From Burkholderiales bacterium (lineage in GTDB: Bacteria; Pseudomonadota; Gammaproteobacteria; Burkholderiales; Burkholderiaceae_C): a DNA stretch of 10,779 bases. Location of the stretch: the NCBI GenBank assembly GCA_005786815.1, contig SYDB01000038.1, forward strand, positions 1 through 10,779. Direction: 5' to 3'. Positions 6,489 to 10,779 of this stretch are shown here, piece after piece. Below the pieces are notes generated by a model. It had not been told where the DNA came from. It did not search any database and saw only the letters and a list, made by a program, of their open reading frames with translations. How positions within the stretch are numbered: position 1 is the stretch's first letter; each line of letters opens with the position of its first letter. Made by a program: the position numbers and the translations under genes.

Positions 6489-7586
6489 TTAACGGCTGAC
6501 TCTTTCGCGTTGTTCCAAGCGACCAAATAAATCCACCATCCATTCCACGCGTTCATCAAAACTACGGGTTGGCACAGTCCAAGGTTGCTGGGGAGCCAAT
6601 GGATCACGCTCACTGCTGACAATGTCCACTAAAAATTGGATAGCGGGTACAGGACTTAATGCTACGCAGGGTAATGCCGGAACCTTCACCGCGACCGTGG
6701 CGGCTCTGGCTATCAGTGCTAATTTGCGGGCAGTCGAGACCACACTTCGTTTATCGACTGAGTTCAGACCACTACGCTCCAACTGTCTTCCAATTTCAGC
6801 GTAAACCAGCCGTGCAGCTTGGATGGCGGGGCGACAGTCCCAAGACAATTCAGCCAAACCAAATTCGCCTCGGCGATACAGCGCATCGGCACGCAACAAC
6901 AAGCGCTGGGTAAATCCTGCAATGCGCGCATCAAACACGGGATTTGCTAACCAATCATCCGCATCCATGCCAATTTCGCGAAACCATGCACGTGGAATGT
7001 AGAGACGGCCATTGCGCGCATCCTCGCCGATATCTCTGGCGATATTGGTCAGTTGCATGGCAACACCAAGTTCACATGCGCGCGCAATCGCTGTGTCAGA
7101 TGAAGCGCCCATGATGATTGACATCATGGCGCCAACAGTTCCTGCTACGCGGGCGCCGTAAGCTTCCACGTCCGCCAAAGTGTCATAGCGGCGACCTTGC
7201 GAGTCCCACAGAAACCCATCTAACAAGGCCTCCAGTAACCCACATGGAATGCCGTAACGATGGACCACCACCGTCAATGCGCGGTCCGCATCTTTCGCAA
7301 TTGGTCGTCCAGCATAGATGGCGCTCAGGCGGGACTTGAGGTCTCGCATGGCTTGGTCTTGGTCCTCTCCCAAGTCAATAGCATCGTCGGCCAGCCGACA
7401 AAAAGCATAGAGAGCGATAGCTGGTGCACGCGCGCGAACTGGTAAAAGTTTAGAGGCGGCAAAAAAAGATTTGGAGCCACCACGCATCAATTCTGTGCAA
7501 GCCTCTAAGTCATAAGACAAGGACTCGCGAAGAGTGTTGGACTGATGCATTCGAAGTTCAGTTCGACCAAACGAAAGATTTGACAT
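6489..7586 (-). CDS. crtB: Phytoene synthase
   Basis: CrtB joins two geranylgeranyl diphosphates into 15-cis-phytoene, the committed step of carotenoid synthesis, at the cytoplasmic face of the membrane. The 365-aa product shows SKSF (38-41), the first Asp-rich motif ADDAID (66-71), the conserved ARVAGTVG segment (145-152) and the second Asp-rich motif NIARDIGEDARNGRLYIP (N181, D185, D189). The ATG at 7586 is preferred because AAAGGTGG (7593-7600 on the minus strand) precedes it at good spacing; a second Met, codon 13 at 7550, lacks one. The chosen start makes the gene overlap the end of crtI by 29 bp. The C-terminal 80 residues (VAVKVPALPC onward) are less conserved. No geranylgeranyl diphosphate synthase gene is in this window. 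Confidence 0.95.
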   Translation of the reverse strand: MSNLSFGRTELRMHQSNTLRESLSYDLEACTELMRGGSKSFFAASKLLPVRARAPAIALYAFCRLADDAIDLGEDQDQAMRDLKSRLSAIYAGRPIAKDADRALTVVVHRYGIPCGLLEALLDGFLWDSQGRRYDTLADVEAYGARVAGTVGAMMSIIMGASSDTAIARACELGVAMQLTNIARDIGEDARNGRLYIPRAWFREIGMDADDWLANPVFDARIAGFTQRLLLRADALYRRGEFGLAELSWDCRPAIQAARLVYAEIGRQLERSGLNSVDKRSVVSTARKLALIARAATVAVKVPALPCVALSPVPAIQFLVDIVSSERDPLAPQQPWTVPTRSFDERVEWMVDLFGRLEQRERVSR

Positions 7587-9150
7587 CGGGCACCACCTTT
7601 TCTAACATTTTTGCGGACATCAAGACACTTGGGACGCCTGCACCAGGCTGGCTGCTGGCACCCACCATAAAGAGTCCATCAACATCTTGACTTCTGTTGT
7701 GCGGCCTAAACCACGCACTTTGAACCAGAATTGGCTCTAAACCAAAACCTGCACCTTTGTAAGACCACAAACGGTCTTGAAAATCTTGCGGTGTAGTCAC
7801 TTTGGATGACACCACATGCTGCTTCAAATCGGGCAGAACACTTTCCTGCAATACCGTTGCAATGGCATCGCGGTATTGCTCTTTAACGGCTTCCCAATCC
7901 GTCTCGCTGCTAAGGTTGGGAACGACAGATAAAGCATAACAACTGTCACACCCCTCAGGCGCCAAAGATGGGTCGGTAGCGGTGGGACGATACAAATACA
8001 GGCTGAAATCTTTGGACAGGGTGTGGTTTTTAAAAATATCTTGCAACAAACCTTTGTATCGCGGTCCTAAAACCATCATGTGGTGCGGTACATCCTGGTA
8101 CTGGCGATTGGTTCCAAAATACCAAACAAACAAGCCTGAAGAATATTTACCCTTGGCAATTCGTTTGTCTGTCCAATGTTTGCGGTGTTGTGGTGCAACA
8201 AGATGGCGATAGGTCCATGCTGCATCTCCATTGCTCACCACAATATCAGCCGGTAAGAACTCTCCACTCTCGAGTTCAACACCTTGCGCGCGACCGTCCT
8301 CGACACGAATTTGGGTGACGGGGGCGTTGTAGCGAATGGGTACACGACGATCATCCAAAAGCTTGACCAACTCACGCACAATGGCACCCGTGCCACCCAT
8401 AGCCGAATGAACGCCCCAGCGTCTCTCTAATGAGTGAATCAAGGAATAGACGCAAGTCACAGAGTAAGGATTGCCACCAATGAGCAGCGGATGAAAACTC
8501 ATGACAATGCGCAACTTGGGATGCTTGATGTGCTTAGCAACCAAACTATAGATAGAACGCCATGCTTGCATCCGTGCCAAGTTCGGCATGGCTTTGATCA
8601 CATCACCGATGGTTTCAAAAGGCACCATACCTAGCTCAACGAAACCCAGTTGGAAGCATTTTTCTGAGGCTTTCATCAAATTCTTAAAACCCTGCACATC
8701 TTCAGGACTGAATTTGGCAATTTGTTCCAGCATCTGCGCGTCGTTGTTGCTGTAATCGAAGTGCGTACCGTCATCAAAACGAATACGGTAGAAGGGTGAC
8801 ATCAAGCGCAAATCCACATGGTTCTTCATATCGCGCCCACATAGCGTGAATAGCTCTTCAATCAAATGGGGCAAAGTGATGATGGTGGGACCTGCATCAA
8901 AGGTAAAGCCATCTTGTTTATGCACATACGCACGACCACCAGGAGCGTCTAATTTCTCCAGCACTTGAACGCGATAGCCTTTGACGCTCAAACGGATAGC
9001 GGCTGCCAAGCCACCAAAACCCGTACCAATCACAATAGCTGTAGGAACTCTTGGATGGGTGAAAGGGACACTTAACAAAGGGTCTTTTTGACCTCCGCCG
9101 CCGTCACCACCATGACCCTTAGAGTCAATTGACTTGAAAAGATTTGTCAT
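7558..9150 (-). CDS. crtI: Phytoene desaturase, CrtI type
   Basis: CrtI is an FAD-dependent membrane-associated desaturase that introduces double bonds into phytoene, giving neurosporene or lycopene depending on the species; the step number cannot be read from sequence. The 530-aa product has the dinucleotide-binding motif VIGTGFGGLAAA (GxGxxG at 42-47), LEKLDAPGGRAY, FDAGPTIITLP, and the C-terminal carotene-desaturase signature GLFMVGASSQPGAGVPSVLMSAKM. It has an N-terminal extension of about 36 residues, rich in Gly (GHGGDGGGGQ), before the Rossmann strand. The ATG at 9150 is the only plausible start and lies 26 bp inside the end of puhE, with no strong Shine-Dalgarno, so its translation is probably coupled. 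CrtN or CrtD-type desaturases are alternatives, but adjacency to crtB favours CrtI. Confidence 0.95.
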   Translation of the reverse strand: MTNLFKSIDSKGHGGDGGGGQKDPLLSVPFTHPRVPTAIVIGTGFGGLAAAIRLSVKGYRVQVLEKLDAPGGRAYVHKQDGFTFDAGPTIITLPHLIEELFTLCGRDMKNHVDLRLMSPFYRIRFDDGTHFDYSNNDAQMLEQIAKFSPEDVQGFKNLMKASEKCFQLGFVELGMVPFETIGDVIKAMPNLARMQAWRSIYSLVAKHIKHPKLRIVMSFHPLLIGGNPYSVTCVYSLIHSLERRWGVHSAMGGTGAIVRELVKLLDDRRVPIRYNAPVTQIRVEDGRAQGVELESGEFLPADIVVSNGDAAWTYRHLVAPQHRKHWTDKRIAKGKYSSGLFVWYFGTNRQYQDVPHHMMVLGPRYKGLLQDIFKNHTLSKDFSLYLYRPTATDPSLAPEGCDSCYALSVVPNLSSETDWEAVKEQYRDAIATVLQESVLPDLKQHVVSSKVTTPQDFQDRLWSYKGAGFGLEPILVQSAWFRPHNRSQDVDGLFMVGASSQPGAGVPSVLMSAKMLEKVVPDVKSFVWSN

Positions 9151-9976
9151 GTGAATCCAAATGTGCGTTTAATCTTGCAGGAACATAGGTATCTAAGGCC
9201 TCTTCAACTTTTGATTTGTGCGGTTTTTGAATAGCCCAACGCCACAACGCAGTGGTGTCTAGCGGCAGAACCAACATCAAGTGCTCCACAATGGCTAAGG
9301 CCAACATGGTGCCGACCAAAACAGATCCCACAACTTGCGATGGTGTCACCAATGGTTGACTGGCAAAGTTCACTAGCATCCACAAGCAAACACTGGCAGA
9401 CACCACAGCGACTGGAAAAAAAGCATTCATACGGCGGCGTTTAAAGAAGCTTTCTAAATACGCCAAATGCGCAGGTAAAAATTCTTCATTCAAATTACGC
9501 ACACCAAAGAAAAGATTCAACTTGGCACTGGTGCGCATGATCCACAACACCAAATAAGTGCCAGTACCCACTTGGTTAGGCGCATCCCATGTGATAACAA
9601 TAATGGCGACGCCTACCAAAAGAATGGCAATTTCATGCCACACCACAGCATTGAAAGAGGCAACAAATCTGGGCCATCCTTGCGTGCTTTGAAAAATGGC
9701 GGTTTTTTGGGGCCCTGTTATCCAGCCCGTAAGGAAACTCAATTCATTCCAACCCCAAGCCAACAGCGCACAAGTAAATGCACAGTAGGCGCCCGTGACG
9801 CCCGTTTGATGGGCTGTATGCGCCAAGCCCACCAAAGCACCTATTCCCAGAATAGATGAAATGACCAAACTCAAGGTGATGGTTGTTTGGGACATGCGGT
9901 TCAACACAATGACAATGCCGGTGCTAAACCACCAGATGAAAATCGCAAATCCCAAAGCAACAAACGTGTCGGTCAT
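9125..9976 (-). CDS. puhE: Photosynthetic complex assembly protein PuhE
   Basis: PuhE is an integral membrane protein required for normal assembly of the photosynthetic apparatus in purple bacteria. The 283-aa product is strongly hydrophobic with about seven predicted spans and carries family-like stretches FIWWFSTGIVIVLNR near the N-terminus, ALLAWGWNELSFLTGWITGP in the middle, and LFFGVRNLNEEFLPAHLAYLESFFKRRRMN on a polar loop. I chose the ATG at 9976 because the family starts with this MTDTF-type segment directly before the first span. The open frame continues to 10156 but would overlap acsF by about 150 bp with cysteine- and basic-rich residues that look non-coding. It begins 31 bp after acsF ends; the ribosome-binding site is weak. 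Its end overlaps crtI by 26 bp. Confidence 0.92.
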   Translation of the reverse strand: MTDTFVALGFAIFIWWFSTGIVIVLNRMSQTTITLSLVISSILGIGALVGLAHTAHQTGVTGAYCAFTCALLAWGWNELSFLTGWITGPQKTAIFQSTQGWPRFVASFNAVVWHEIAILLVGVAIIVITWDAPNQVGTGTYLVLWIMRTSAKLNLFFGVRNLNEEFLPAHLAYLESFFKRRRMNAFFPVAVVSASVCLWMLVNFASQPLVTPSQVVGSVLVGTMLALAIVEHLMLVLPLDTTALWRWAIQKPHKSKVEEALDTYVPARLNAHLDSHDKSFQVN

Positions 9977-10007
9977 CCTTAGTTCTCTGTGATGTTCGGT
10001 TACAGAT

Positions 10008-10779
10008 TTACCAAGCAGGAACCATGCGTACGTCGTCAGGTAATTCTTGCTGTTTGACCGGCAAGAAGTACAAACGTACAAAGGTAATCCCGCCAGACAA
10101 GGCCCAGCGCGCTTGCTGCAGCAAGCCGATAAAACCACCCCTAGCCTTGGCCTCATTCATTTGCGTTTGAACGAAGTACAGATGGGCCAAGCCTTCCCTG
10201 AAAACCGGACTGTCGATATCCAAACAAACGGGGAAGACTTGCTTAGTGATCTCATTGGTGATGCGGAAAACTTCGTAGTCATAGGTGGTGGACTCGAGTC
10301 CCATTTCATGGTGCAACATGGGGCGACAGTGGTCACGCACATACATAGTGGCGTAAACGGCCAATAAGAAAAAGCGAATCCAATAAACATTACCGCCCCG
10401 CAACAAATGCGGGTTGGCACGCATGATCAATGCAAAGGACTCGCCATGGCGAAACTCGTCATTGCACCAACGCTCAAACCAACGAAAAATCGGATGAAAA
10501 CGCTTGTCAGGATTTTTTTCTAATTGGCGAAAAATGGTGATGTAGCGTGCGTATCCGATTTTTTCTGACAAATACGTTGCATAAAAAATATACTTCGGCT
10601 TGAAGTAGGTATAGGCCTTGGTTCGCTTTAAGTCACCAAGATCAATTCCCAAGCCAAAGTCTTTTAATGATTGGTTGAGAAAGCTTGCGTGGCGAGATTC
10701 ATCGCGCGCCATATAGCGCATCAATTGCTTGATATCTGGGTTTTCAACATTTTTGAAAATCTCGTTGTACAAAATGCAA
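10008..10779 (-). CDS. acsF: Mg-protoporphyrin IX monomethyl ester oxidative cyclase, 5' end cut by window
   Basis: AcsF is the diiron, oxygen-dependent cyclase that forms the isocyclic (fifth) ring of bacteriochlorophyll, turning Mg-protoporphyrin monomethyl ester into divinyl protochlorophyllide. The last 256 residues are visible, of about 350-370. Two iron-ligand motifs can be read: DESRH (visible residues 26-30) and CNDEFRHGE (105-113, with E108 and H111), plus the [19 protein letters not shown] helix between them and [12 protein letters not shown] further on. The frame runs through the window edge; an apparent start near 10772 is an internal TTG in ILYNEI, so it is not the real start. 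The gene ends 31 bp before puhE. Its presence means oxygenic ring closure; the anaerobic cyclase BchE is not seen here. Confidence 0.96.
   Translation of the reverse strand, partial: CILYNEIFKNVENPDIKQLMRYMARDESRHASFLNQSLKDFGLGIDLGDLKRTKAYTYFKPKYIFYATYLSEKIGYARYITIFRQLEKNPDKRFHPIFRWFERWCNDEFRHGESFALIMRANPHLLRGGNVYWIRFFLLAVYATMYVRDHCRPMLHHEMGLESTTYDYEVFRITNEITKQVFPVCLDIDSPVFREGLAHLYFVQTQMNEAKARGGFIGLLQQARWALSGGITFVRLYFLPVKQQELPDDVRMVPAW

Noticed and set aside
9977..10156. 60-residue N-terminal extension of puhE
   Set aside because: It would overlap acsF by about 150 bp and is rich in Cys and Arg, whereas the ATG at 9976 opens directly on the first membrane span, as expected for PuhE.

Overview
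The window is part of a photosynthesis gene cluster from an aerobic or facultatively aerobic purple betaproteobacterium. Moderate GC (about half by eye) and the character of the proteins suggest Burkholderiales, perhaps a Comamonadaceae freshwater type such as Limnohabitans or Rhodoferax; this placement is inference from memory, not a search. Every gene found either makes bacteriochlorophyll or carotenoid, supplies their precursors, assembles the photosynthetic complex, or is an unassigned gene embedded in the same operon.

Layout. (1) 1-1651, minus strand: dxs, the first enzyme of the MEP isoprenoid pathway, cut at its 3' end by the window edge. (2) 1652-1931: an AT-rich 280-bp divergent control region. 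It holds two matching palindromes of the PpsR/CrtJ type (TGT-N12-ACA and TGT-N12-ACG), each overlapping a TTGAC(A/G) -35 hexamer, one facing bchI and one facing dxs. (3) 1932-4904, plus strand: bchI and bchD, two subunits of magnesium chelatase; the usual partner bchO does not follow. (4) 4932-10779, minus strand: a compact run read from right to left as acsF (5' cut), puhE, crtI, crtB, a 62-residue single-membrane-span protein, a DUF2269-type four-helix membrane protein, and a short-chain dehydrogenase. Gaps are at most about 30 bp and several genes overlap, so this is probably one transcript that enters from beyond the right edge.

How the genes work together. Dxs feeds the isoprenoid pool used for carotenoids and for the bacteriochlorophyll tail. 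BchI and BchD drive Mg insertion into protoporphyrin IX. AcsF later closes the isocyclic ring using oxygen. CrtB makes phytoene and CrtI desaturates it. PuhE helps assemble the reaction centre and light-harvesting apparatus. The shared operator type at dxs and bchI would tie precursor supply to Mg-chelatase expression under oxygen and light control.

The least explained part is the three-gene tail of the carotenoid operon (4932-6479). It shows close translational coupling (AAAGG then ATG inside the preceding gene; a GTGA stop/start overlap) but has no known role in pigment synthesis. The DUF2269 protein has a first-helix His and a helix layout reminiscent of HemJ/CopD-like proteins, which makes a heme- or tetrapyrrole-linked role a testable guess. 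No RNA genes, CRISPR arrays, insertion sequences or convincing terminators were seen.
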